A stretch of DNA of 64,000 nucleotides from Gonatopus flavifemur (lineage: Eukaryota > Arthropoda > Insecta > Hymenoptera > Dryinidae): NCBI GenBank assembly GCA_018340375.1, contig JAFFJZ010000003.1, forward strand, positions 6,324,001 through 6,388,000. Direction: 5' to 3'. Each line of letters begins with the position of its first letter. The first letter of the stretch is position 1. The translations under genes were made by a program, and so were the position numbers. Under the pieces are notes generated by a model. That model saw only the letters and a program-made list of their open reading frames with translations, did no database searches and was not told the DNA's origin. Shown here piece by piece: positions 11,161 to 22,249 of the stretch.

Positions 11161-12175
11161 GTAGAATCTAAAACGATCCTCTAATGTCGGTAACTCGCAT
11201 AATTCGTTAGAAAGAAACAGAATCATTTAAATGGAAAGAGAGGTATGATACCGATGATATTATTCCTTTAAAATGTCATTTTCCTCGGTGAGGGTGAAAT
11301 TTTCTCATCATTTTCAATTTCAAACTGAAACGTTAGAAAATTTCACACTTGTGCTGATTAATGTGAATAAAAAAGTCTTGAAAATCCAAACCCAAACTCA
11401 ACGTTTGATTCACAACGATTTTCGAGCGAACCGTTCCCAATATATTCGACCAAATACAATGTGGTTTATATAATTGTCAACCGAATAAAAATAACAATCA
11501 TAATAATACCAACAAAGAACTGGAATTACACCTTCCCACCGTCCAGGTCGTTAGTTCTGGACTACGTTAAAAAGAAGATAACTGCAGGTTGAATTATATA
11601 CATGTCGTTGCTCTTACAAAGATAAATGCGAACTGCAGATTCAAGTCTTTTATTTCAACGTATGAACTTGATAGTCATTTTTTAAACGTTTAGAAATGCT
11701 TTTGAATGCAATGAATGACCATAAGCTCATTAAAGCGGCGATTGGAGAACGACAACCATGGGATTTTTTTTCAGTGGTATGAACTATCTCGGTTAAGTCT
11801 GAATATTACATGAAATTATACACACTTTGAATAGAAAACTTGTCACAGTTTATTTGGATATATTTGTTGAACTGTGTGAGAAACAATTTCTGGTACAAAA
11901 CAATTATTCATTCACTCCTCTTTTGAAATATGACGACCTCGATTAGAATATGATTTGACTCTGAAGAGGTCCATTATTTATTGCATGGATGATAGTGACC
12001 AAGATGTCCTCATCCAGGGTGTTTCATTCGGCTTCATAATGATGGATCATTGAGCGATAGACTTAATTCATCGCACATTGATGGCATGCATTAGTGATCA
12101 CCTACTGTTACCTCGTGTAAAATCAATGATGGGCTGTATATTGGATATTAACAGCGAATTCGTCATTGTGTATTT

Positions 12176-12189
12176 GGGGGGGGGGGGGG
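12176..12189 (+). repeat. G14 homopolymer
   Basis: Fourteen consecutive G, very unusual in this A+T-rich background. The length may be an assembly or sequencing artefact. Confidence 0.8.
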
Positions 12190-12480
12190 TAATACATGTA
12201 AAATTATTATTTTGGTTTTCGTTGTTGCAATTGTAAATATTTATCCAATGAGGTATTATAATATTTACACATTTGACCTACGGTTATTTCTAATCGAGCT
12301 TGAAAGCTTGTTGAGAGATTATAATATATTCTGCAATAACTAAATCTATTTCATTCACAACATTACAATTATGAAATAACCTAAATTTGCAATTGTGATA
12401 TGAAAATCCTTAGTTCCAGGATAAATCTGCATTGTATAATCTGCGATTACAGATCTAATTCATATCAAACAATTCAATTT

Positions 12481-12774
12481 TAGTAGTAATTTTACCAAAT
12501 GTCAATGGCAACAGGATTTACCTTTACAGTATCAGTAAAATTACATGATACATATTAATGTAAAGATTACCAACTACACACACCAGTGAATTCACACATT
12601 TACCCAAGGTCAATTTACACATACATGTTGACTGTAATTTTACCAGAATGCACGTAATTTTACATTGACATGCAAGGTAGAAACACTACCAAAATTTTAG
12701 TAGAAATGCATTCCACATGAACGGCCTAGGTACACTTGTTGCATGTAATTTTACATGTGTTACTTACAGTGTAG
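12481..12774. repeat. Repeat rich in GTAATTTTAC palindromes
   Basis: At least six copies of GTAA(A/T)TTTAC-like words occur in both orientations (for example TGTAATTTTACCAG, CGTAATTTTACATTG, ATGTAATTTTACATGTG). The block ends in TTACAGTGTAG. It is a probable short non-autonomous element with internal subrepeats. No coding. Confidence 0.5.
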
Positions 12775-13369
12775 TATTAACCGAAACATCGGATACTTCA
12801 GTAAACAAAAAGGAAAAATTTCAAAAATTATATTCAATTCATGTATAATTCAATATAATTTATGCAATCGTTGTTACTGAAATAAATTTAAAATTTTGCC
12901 CGGGTAACATTGAAAGATTTCACCATATTAACGTGCGGTATATGGTCCTATTGGGAATTTGGATCTTCCAAAGAAATCTTGACAGTTTTCCGAAGGTTAA
13001 AAGGTAAATGACAGATTCGAGCATCACAATGTATCGAATATTCCACGCAGGGACGCATTCCTGAACTATTCACTTGAATAGGACCGGTTAAATCCCTTGA
13101 ACGAGTACGCTACAACCTGATGCTGAAAGGAATTTGCAGAAGTACCAAAAGATACTTTAGTGCCACGAAAGCAACGAAAAAAAGTACGGCTGATAGCATC
13201 ATATCGATGACATTGGAACATTTTGGACCAATTTTTTGGATTTACATTGTAGATATTTCCCCAACCAATCTCCAATTGATCAGAATAAAGTACAGTATTG
13301 CAAGGATCTATGGTGTGGAGGTTGGAAAAATGCTCGGTATATTCGGGAGTCTGTGTGTCTCTCATTTTC

Positions 13370-14282
13370 TCTTCTCTTTCTTTCCACGTCTGTCCCGTTT
13401 GCTCCCTCTTCTCGTCTCTTTCATTCGTTGTTGTTGGTCGTCGTCGTCGTCGTCGTCGTCGTCGTAGTCCACCGAAAGCGACCACGGTGCATTCCGCGGG
13501 GGTCTCCACTCGATATCGTTACGCCGCGCTGCATCCGTGTGTCACGGCGGCTGCTTCGCCTCTATATACACACACCCTCTCTCTTTCAACATCTTCCCCT
13601 TCTCTCCGGGAGAGAGAGTTATTTTCTTCTTTCTACCAGTACAGAGAGACTGTTCGTCCTCGTCCTCCCTTGCCCCTCTCTTTCGCCCCTCTCGTAGGGT
13701 TTTTTCGTCTCTTTGTCCTTGCATCCTCCCGCGCGCCGGCAATCGACGGCTAAGCTCTCCACGGGACCTCTTCCCTTTCCTTTCCTCTCCTCTCTTTTTC
13801 TTTCGCTCCTCTCTTCTCTCTCGTTGCAAGATTCTTTCGAAGGCGTCGGAAAAAGAACGCACCGATTCGACCAACAGCACCCGCTCTCCGTTGCTGCCAT
13901 TCTTTTTTCGTATATTTCATCAACTCTTTCAATAATTTCCCTCCTCGTTTGGATCGTTGGTGGTTTGTTCTAATGGTTCATCGCGTTCTGTGATCCCCTA
14001 CAATTTCAAAAACACACATTCGATCGAGAAGAATAAGTACAAGTGCATGTTCTCGTGTTCTTCAGACTTTTGAGTTTTTTTTTCTTCTATTGTTTTTGTT
14101 TTTCATTGTTGTAATATTTTAGTGGTTCGTGGATAATATTCCAAACAGTGTAACAGTGTGTCGAATATTTTGGTACTCGAATTTGAAATTTGAATTCTAA
14201 GATTCTTCAATATCCGTGCAATACTTTCTGTTCTGGAAATCGTTGGTGTTGGAAGTCTTCGGTATCTTCGGAATAATTTGAT
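13370..14282 (+). promoter_or_regulatory. Pyrimidine- and CpG-rich promoter candidate with non-coding first exon
   Basis: From 13370 to 13900 the plus strand is C/T- and CpG-rich, a sharp break from the flanks. It carries a (GTC)n microsatellite at about 13437-13466 and TATATACACACAC at 13561. A strong donor (TTTGAT|gtaagt) lies at 14282/14283, and the next coding exon begins at the 16742 acceptor. The model is a non-coding first exon somewhere within 13.85-14.28 kb spliced to 16742, with translation from the ATG at 16760. Overlapping frames of 110-153 codons on both strands are low-complexity Ser/Arg/Leu products of the C/T tract, not genes. Confidence 0.45.
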
Positions 14283-16741
14283 GTAAGTAATTTTTAATGT
14301 CTCCCAAATTGTGGGAGGACACATCTGTTCTCCAAAATTCACATTTCTCGAGTTTTACCAAATTTCATTTTCAGGAGATCGATAAAAAGTATTGTTGAAT
14401 CCTTCTTATCTTACGTATTATCATGTCAAAATATTCTTCGTGATATTCTGTATATTCCAAATTGAATTCGTTGAAATTGATATCTTGTACGCGTGAGAAG
14501 TATCGGAAAGCTTGAACATTAGTCAAATTTTATGCTGTGCGAGCAATTGGTTCTACGGTCGAACGATTCAAGTCCAACATCATTTTGAAGATCGAATATG
14601 ATAAACGATCTTCGCTTCTTTTTTTTTTTCCTCTTTGTCTTCCTTCTCCTCTTCTCATCTCTCTCATATTTTGTAAGTAAGATCCCCCTGAAAGTTACTA
14701 CTATTCTCTTTTTTTCTCTCCTCTTTTTATCTCTTTTTCTCTGTTCTTCGATTCGTGGTTATGGGCGATGATTCGTGATCCTTCCTCGAGCATCTCGAAG
14801 AAAAAATACACTGGAATTTCTATTGCATATTATTCTTTTTTCTTTTAACCGGGGTTGGATGTAACTCGCGTAATTGTCATTCGCCAAAATAGAAATTCTT
14901 CCTACCGGATAGTCGAATCATACAAAAATCAATTTGCTCTCTTTATAAGTACTGTCATCCCAATGACATTTATGAAGTCGACAATCACTGCAGCTCGTAA
15001 ATTGTTATTCAATTGAGGTTTCGAGCATCGAAACAATCATTATACACGTATAGAGAGATGTAGAATTATTGTACAATTCTATCGTTGAGAAACGCAAGTA
15101 TCAATTATTGAATTTTATAAGACAATAAATGGGTTCTAATACCTCGACGATCTATGGAATCAGGCTTTTATTATATGATATTTTCTGTTGCTAACGCTGC
15201 GAGGAATTCTCACTAATTTTCATAGGAATTACAAGAATTTAATATCTCGAGAGAATGTTCTTTGTACTTTTGTTTTACTAAACCATAGTTATCAGTTTTA
15301 TCCTAGTTTGTATCGAAAATTCAATGAATTCAGATGAGATGCTCAGGTTTGAATATTGCAAAGATCCTCATGTGATCATTGTATGTATTGATTATCTTTA
15401 AAATATTCAGGAGTTTCGAAGGGAGTAAATTAATAATTATAACGACATATCTGTGGATGTTTTATTATATAATCAAATTTCTGATTCACAGTTCTGAAAA
15501 CTGAAAGATTGATCCACTTATTGGTGTGGTTGGATCGAAAGGCTCAATTTTAGATCACCCGATTTTCAAGTATAGGCAACTTTGAGTACTGAGATCGGTC
15601 TAATTTTTGGTCAAAATTAAATATCAGTTTGGAAACCATTCTTCGAACTGTTGATATTTTATCAGATTTTTCACTATCTCTTCAGAAGTGCAAATCATAG
15701 ATATATCTGGAGTTTTTTAATACACAAATTATATACAAAGTTTTTACATGTAAGTTCACGTGAGTTGAATTGTTTCCAACTCACTAAATAGCCATCATTA
15801 TACTCTAATCAGATCTTTCTCAGGTATTCTCAAACCGTTTTGAGACATGTACAGTTTCACCCTTATGGGAGTCCTCTTTCGATTATCAACTAGTGATGCT
15901 TTTGTATAGACGGCTGGAGAGCTGTACCTCATGCGGTTGTACGGAGGGAAGAAAGCAAGTGCTATTTGTTCAGTAGAAGAGGTTCACTCTTGTGGTACTA
16001 CCCTACTCTTCATGTTGCCAACTCTCCGCAACTATTCCTCCACCACCTCGTTCAGATTCCACAAGGGACTCTCCAGAAACATTTCAATGAGAAAGTTATT
16101 ATTCATGTTACTTCAATGGATAATTGTTTTTCATTCCCCTTCTGGATCGAATAAATTCAAAAAGAAAGGAGAAAAGTTCTGTCAAATATTTTTCATTCCC
16201 ATCAAATCTGATGATCTGAAAATTATGTTGGTGAATTATGATTGAATTCAATTTTCAGTGCTCATGTAACCCTTAGGGAAAACCTTTCTTGATTCTTTTC
16301 TCACTCTTCGCATCATACGAAGGAAATTGCTTCGCAATATATATCAAACACTTAGTGATTTATTGAATAACTTTCATCATTAGATTCTGTCGTTGAAATC
16401 TCATCCAATAAGAAAATATGAACCGAATGAATGTCTAACTGTCATAACCATTCGGTTTATGATAGCTGAATAAGAACTTTTAAATAGATTTCATAAGAAA
16501 TTGCTAATATTTTTTAATATCAAATTATTTTTAGTTCATATCGGTGAAAATGGAGAAAATTCTCAAATTTTATCTCGAAGCGGTTTGAACATGGGATTGT
16601 ATTTCAAAGCACAGAAATCTTTTGATTCCTACTAAGAGGAAATTAGAACAAAAGTGTATAGATTATCAGTATACAAATTATTAAATCATTTGAATGTATT
16701 TTCATCTCTTGCACTCGCTGAATAAAATATGAATTCCATAG
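14283..16741 (+). other. Intron or leader sequence before zinc-finger exons
   Basis: A+T-rich, no coding support. A C/T-rich patch lies at 14617-14740. A frame at 15931-16245 has no domain or splice context and was not called. Confidence 0.4.
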
Positions 16742-18073
16742 ACGGTGGATAAAGACAAGATGTCGAATGGAGGACCACAACAGCGTACCACGTATGTAGA
16801 AGCACATGCCGTAGCTCATGCCGCGGTACAGCAACACATGGCGCAACAAGCAGCCCAAGCGAGATTGGCAGGTCCTGGACCACCTGCTCCACAAGCACCT
16901 AATCCTACATTCACATTACCGGACGATGGGCTTGGATACGACGACGGTGTTCGGGTCCTTCGCTCCATTGGAACTTGGTAATTAACGTGACATATTTTTT
17001 TTTCTCAAATGCTTTGGTTGATTATTAATTTCCATTTTTCTTTTAACCTTCAGGTCGCCAGATTATTCAGCTGCGATGCGACCTAGCGTGATGCCCGCAT
17101 TCCCTGGAGGAACGCCACAACAATTCGATAACAATAGACCACCGACTATAAATCAACCATTACGCACCACAAATAACATAGGGGTACGGCCAGGTTCTGT
17201 CAGTAAAGCAACGAATACCGGCGAACCTACGACGAAAGCATTCGCTTGTACCGTGTGTGGGAAAGGATTAGCGCGCAAAGATAAACTTGTCATACACATG
17301 CGTATACATACAGGAGAAAAACCATACTCGTGTGAAGTTTGCGGTAAGAAATCTTGTTGGTATAGTTATGAATCTTTGACTAAAACTTTATTATTATTTA
17401 TAGGTAAAGCTTTCGCTCGTCGTGATAAGTTGGTAATTCATATGAACAAACTCAGACACAGACCTGGCGTGACACCTTTATCTACTCCTATCAGTCAAAG
17501 TTCAGATCCTCAACAGCAACAGCAGCAACAACAACAGCAGCAACAACCACCACCTCCTCCGCAACAACAACCACCGCAGCAACCACAGCAACAACAACCG
17601 CAAACTCGTCAAGACACTATTCTCAAATTGAAAGAAGAACCAGTCAGTTGGGCGTGTGAATTATGCGGTCGAGCATTAGCCACGAGGGAAGAATGGATGC
17701 AACACGCACGGTACGTTTTTTCATCTTCTTCAGAATTGTTTTTTTATCATGACTCACTGCATTTGAGTATACAATCAATTTTTTAATGAACAGATCTCAT
17801 TTGGAAGCATCAGCTCCTCCTCAACACGCAGCTCCGTATTTTCCTAGTTCCGCAGCACCGCCTCAACCATACGCTTCCGAAAGGCATTTCTGTCTGATGT
17901 GTCGTACTGATTTTACCGATAAGGCTGAATTCATGTTCCACGTACGTTCTCATTTCGAGCCGCACGCTCAACAAGCACCTTCTCAACATCCCAGTGGTAA
18001 ACAAGGCAGCGATCCCGCGACCGCGGAACTGATCGCTCGTGGACTCGTCGATCCTTCGGGACTTTGCAGCTAG
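16742..18073 (+). CDS. C2H2 zinc-finger transcription factor exons (probably same gene as the ZAD exons)
   Basis: There are four exons: 16742-16977, 17054-17343, 17404-17710 and 17794-18073 (TAG). All introns are short (60-83 bases) with GT..AG ends and frames that join exactly. Joined to the ZAD exons in phase 0 this makes 470 residues; started at the ATG at 16760 it makes 364. In the long numbering the fingers are C244/C247/H260/H264, C272/C275/H288/H294, C360/C363/H376/H380 and C411/C414/H427/H431. Finger 1 is followed by the classic TGEKPY linker. The second intron falls inside finger 2 and the fourth inside finger 3. Between fingers 2 and 3 lies a Gln/Pro tract from 17512 (CAA/CAG repeats). 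The N-terminal part is Ala/Gln/Pro-rich. It is a nuclear DNA-binding regulator by family; targets are unknown and I do not recognise the ortholog. Confidence 0.9.
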
Positions 18074-18444
18074 AAGTCTTCTTGTTTTTATGTACCATCG
18101 ATTCGTGTCTTACCATAGTACAACTCCTTCTCCATTCTATTTCACTTCGATCAGGACTGTTTTTATTGTATAGATTGTCATGCATATTGTGATGTAATGG
18201 TATAAATATATATTATTGTTTTACGGATAGAAGATGCATGTTGATACGTCTTCGTGACATAATGAATTCGGTGAGAAATCGTGGTTATATGTTGTTGTTT
18301 TTTTTTTACTTTTTCTAAATTTATACAATTGTAATGGAATGTATTTTTGTTTTCAATCGTTTTCGTTCGTAACATCCCGATGTAATCTTAAAACGTATCA
18401 TAATGTATCTTGTATATATATGGTAGATTAAGATGAATATTATG

Positions 18445-18450
18445 AATAAA
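18445..18450 (+). terminator. Poly(A) signal of the zinc-finger gene
   Basis: AATAAA lies 372 bases after the TAG in an A+T-rich 3' region. Later AATAAA copies near 20.7 kb could mark longer 3' UTRs. Confidence 0.5.
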
Positions 18451-20958
18451 ATACTTAGGTACTGAGGTGATACGGATCGATTTGAAGCATAAAAATCGAC
18501 ATTATTGCGTCAGTATTCAAGAGAATTTTATCTAATATACGTTCCTAAATAATCAGCTTTTCAATCAACTATATCTACTTGCGGTATGTAACTTCCACGT
18601 AAACGTTTGTTCTCAATGCAAGTAATTTTTACACCTATATGGTGATCGCTGTCGTTTGATATGGATATCATTACCGAACAATTTTCCTAACAGTCATCGT
18701 TGGAATTTCATTTCTAGGGATTCATCATGATATCATTCATATATTGAATTACAAAATGGTTATTGATCTTTTGGAGATTTATTCCTGTGATTGAAATTAC
18801 GACTGATATTTCTTTTCCTTATTCTCACAGTATTCCAATAGTATTGTACTCAAAACCTTTTGTATTACTTTTTAACATTGAACTATTATTTTATATTTTA
18901 CATCGTTAAGGCAGTATTTCGTATTCGAAATATCAAAAAGTACTTAACTAGAAAGCTGACGAAAAGCTTATCCTTATGATAATAATGATAATATAACAAT
19001 AGAAGTAATCATATTTCATGTATTATCACGATCGCGAGATTTAATAAGACTAAAGAAATAGTAGTCATTATTTTTCAAATGCTCTGACACTAAGTGCATT
19101 GCGAACAAACTGCCTTCCAGAAATTTTTTATACGATTTTACTTGTATAGCGCTTTTATTCTATCTCATCATTTTAAATTAGAATATTGAATAATCGATCA
19201 ATGAATTGCAATTAGATTTTAAAAGACAAACTTGCCAAGCCTCCGATTTTATCATGTGTTTTTTTCCTTTTCTTGCGAATGTTCAAATCCTGGAGGTTAT
19301 CTCTAAGAAAGCGTGCCTGAACTGTGTACATATGTGGATACATATTTTGTATGTTTTGCAGATTTATGATTTATCGATGTTGATCATTCCATGTCTATCT
19401 CAGCGTGCAATTTATATTTTGTTCAGCATAATCTGTTTAGCCGAATCAATGAGTATGTATGTATGTAAGGTGGAGAATATTTCTTTTCTTCCGATGAAGA
19501 AATTTTTGTCATTTTATTGTTAAATTCATAGCGTTTTTCATTCCCTGTGAGAATGATTGACACGTTTTGTTCCTTCTTAATGCACTGGGAATGTAAAAAT
19601 ATCACGATGGATTTTTTATTCGCTGTAAAATTAAAAAGTCTACAACTTTGCAATGTGAACAGGATTCCACTGCAAACCATGATTCATCGAATTATGAATC
19701 ACCCACGTTCGATAGCTGCTTGATGATTGTATTTTATTATGTCGCAGAGGCATAAAAATTGGATACAGTGGGTATTACGTTTGTAAATGTACAGTAGTCG
19801 TTTGATCAAATATTTTCCAACCTGCTTCTTTCACTGACTGATGGAAAAAAAAATGAAACAGAAGGTTGTATTTGAAGAATTTTGATAAAAACAGCTCAAT
19901 ATCCTAGATAGCGATTTAATTTTGCTGCAAACAGGAGGCATGGTTTCTAATTGACGCACAACAAAGGTACAAACTTATAAAACCCTTGCAGTAGAGTCGT
20001 AAGAACCTCACCTGGACTTCGACAAAGCTTGTCGAATCGAGTGACAAGCCTGACAAGCCTGACAATCCTACATGTTTTCTGGGATGCTGATTTTTGTCAT
20101 AATTCTGATACTAAATCTCAATTATCACTGAGATAATTCCAAGATTTACAAGATGTTTTGTTTAGAGCATTACAAAACCTCTTTTTTCTGAGATTTTCTG
20201 TGTTGAAAAAATTTGTAAATGATGAAAGTTCCAAGCATAAAAATATGAGAAGAGTATCTTTTCATTTGACTATTCATACGTATCGATAAATTCTCATTCA
20301 AACAGACGCATAGTGCCTTCTTCTCGAGAACACACTCCACTTTTTGTACTCCACTTCCTCAATTCTAAACAAATATCGGGAGGCGTATTGGCACGAAATA
20401 TTTATATAGAAATAAACATACTTACGTAAGTTTAGTATTTAGTTGAGGGAAGTCTCGCGGATGTTGTATAACGTTTTTTTTGTTGTTTATTTGTTGAAAA
20501 TAGAACTAAAAAAAAAAGAGAACAAAAACCTTGTGAAAGCGTTACGCTATGTCCGTGAAATCTCTGAAACTATTGTTTTTCTCTTTTCTATTTTCCATTT
20601 TGTTATGAGGAGTGAACGATCACTGCCTCTGATAACAGTTGATTTTTAGATTACTTTTATACCGTTGATGTCGCGCGCAAGTTAATCAAGAGTCAGTAAT
20701 ATTACTGCCATCATTGTAAAACGAAATGTATACCCCATATACCTTTATAAATAAATATGACTAAAAATGAATTGAAGATTGATATCATCTCGACTTTTAA
20801 TCATCGAGTCATTGAAAAGATGTAAAGATGTTGAAATTGAATCATCATCATCATCGACGTTTTATCTATCATAAAAGTATGATGATCGGTAATTGAAGCT
20901 TTCCATGTGACGTGCATGAGTTGGTATGCAATTTTTCTCGTACACTACCTACTTAAGG
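18451..20958. other. Intergenic or long 3' UTR, no gene seen
   Basis: A+T-rich with only noise-like frames. One weak repeat is present: 19970-20100 resembles 25268-25400 (ACTTATAAAACCCTTGCAG, then GACAAGCCTGACAAGCCTG). A B-box-like GTTCAAATCC at about 19280 has no tRNA context. Confidence 0.4.
19970..20100 (+). repeat. Dispersed repeat with GACAAG words, copy 1
   Basis: It shares TATAAAACCCTT..AGAGT.GT.A.AACCT and a run of GACAAGC(C/T)TGACA words with 25268-25400 in the same orientation. It also resembles 31296-31369. The identity of the element is unknown. Confidence 0.45.
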
Positions 20959-21780
20959 TTACTGAGTTCCTGTTCCTGTTGTGGTTTACCTTGTCCAAAC
21001 GCCGCACCTCTGTCACAACAATTCTGGTCATGGGTGGCTGATGTCGACTGCATTGAACAAACGAGACCTGTTAAGCCAACTATCGCCATTTCACCCGACT
21101 AATCACGGGATAATCGTCTGTTTCATTGTTTCCGTTGTTTTGAAAACGATACTTACGTAACAATACTGTGAGCAAATTCCATAAACATTTAGAGAATTTG
21201 TCAACTTTCTTCGCGTCTTTCTTTTTGGGAATTAGTCACAAGAGGAAAATTTACCGATACATTTTCTTGAATTTTTAAGTGGAGTATGTATTCTGCAGAT
21301 TCTGCACCTATATTCATTTGTAGAACATATATAACTTCTGTGATATTTACTCTGGGATACTCAAGGAACTCAATTGATCACTACAGATCGTTCTCATTGA
21401 GGTACAATCAGGGTCTGTAATCGTTATAATGAATTGAGACTCATTGTATCAAAGCATTGAACAGGTATATACGAAAATACTTTTTGAGACATTTGAAATG
21501 AATTAATGCTGCATTTATACATCTCTACAGATTCAACATCCAAGGTAACGCTTGTGAGAATGTACTACGACATGTGACTTCTGAGTTTGTTATTTCAGCA
21601 CATCTAATAGTATCACGTTGAAATGTTAAAGTATATTAGCTGTGCGGGACCATGTAGCGCAGTTGATTTGTGATTATTCGATTCTCATGGAGTCTCTTAC
21701 AACACCGTGTACCAAGATTCAAAGGTTACCAGATGAAAGTTAGTTGACCCCTTCAAACCATTATTACTCGTTCCAGATGG
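20959..21780 (+). repeat. Dispersed 0.8 kb repeat, copy A
   Basis: This is collinear with 56584-57300 in the same orientation. Shared blocks include GAGTTCCTGTTCCTGT, CAAACGAGA, GGGATAATCG and, some 600 bp later, TGTTATTTCAG, ATTAGCTGT, CAACACCGTGTA and GATTCAAAGGTTACCAGATG followed by ATTATTACTCGT. Blocks of high identity alternate with divergent ones. No ORF spans either copy. It is a mobile element or LTR-like remnant of unknown class. Confidence 0.65.
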
Positions 21781-22122
21781 AAACGACTGGAATTGAAGAA
21801 CGGAGGGATTTGTGTTGGAGCTTCCATGTTTGAAACACCCCTCTTTTTCCCATGATGATCTAATTTCATGGCATTCCTCAAGTTGAGGATCGTGAGTGGG
21901 ATACATCTCTGGTTGTAATCCAATTTTTATTTTCGATTTTTTTATTGATTTGCGTGAACAAAGTTCATCATGATTTACAAATGTGATTCCATAATTTTTG
22001 AAAATTGGATGAATAAGTTATGTATCAATTAATTTAATTGAGAAAAAAACAATGGCACCGCGAGGCTTCGTTTGAAAGATCTGATTAAAATCGATTAATA
22101 AAATTTGATAAGAGGTACATTT

Positions 22123-22128
22123 TTTATT
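22123..22128 (-). terminator. Poly(A) signal of the cuticular protein gene
   Basis: AATAAA on the minus strand (TTTATT on plus) lies 122 bases past the stop codon of the cuticle gene. Confidence 0.55.
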
Positions 22129-22249
22129 CTTTAAATCCATTCTCATTGATCACATAATTATGTGAATATATCGATTATAATAAGTTCTTTCAAGAAGGAA
22201 ACGTAAATTTGTTTTTTATGTGATGATATTGATGTTTTAAAAATACCTT

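Noticed and set aside
13066..13973. Many overlapping frames of 86-153 codons on both strands
   Set aside because: They translate a C/T-rich tract and a GTC microsatellite into Ser/Arg/Leu runs, with no domain and several frames open at once.
15931..16245. 104-codon plus frame just before the zinc-finger exons
   Set aside because: No domain, no fitting splice sites, and the frame does not join to the 16742 exon.
19275..19295. Perfect B-box-like GTTCAAATCC
   Set aside because: No A box or cloverleaf upstream, so not a tRNA gene.
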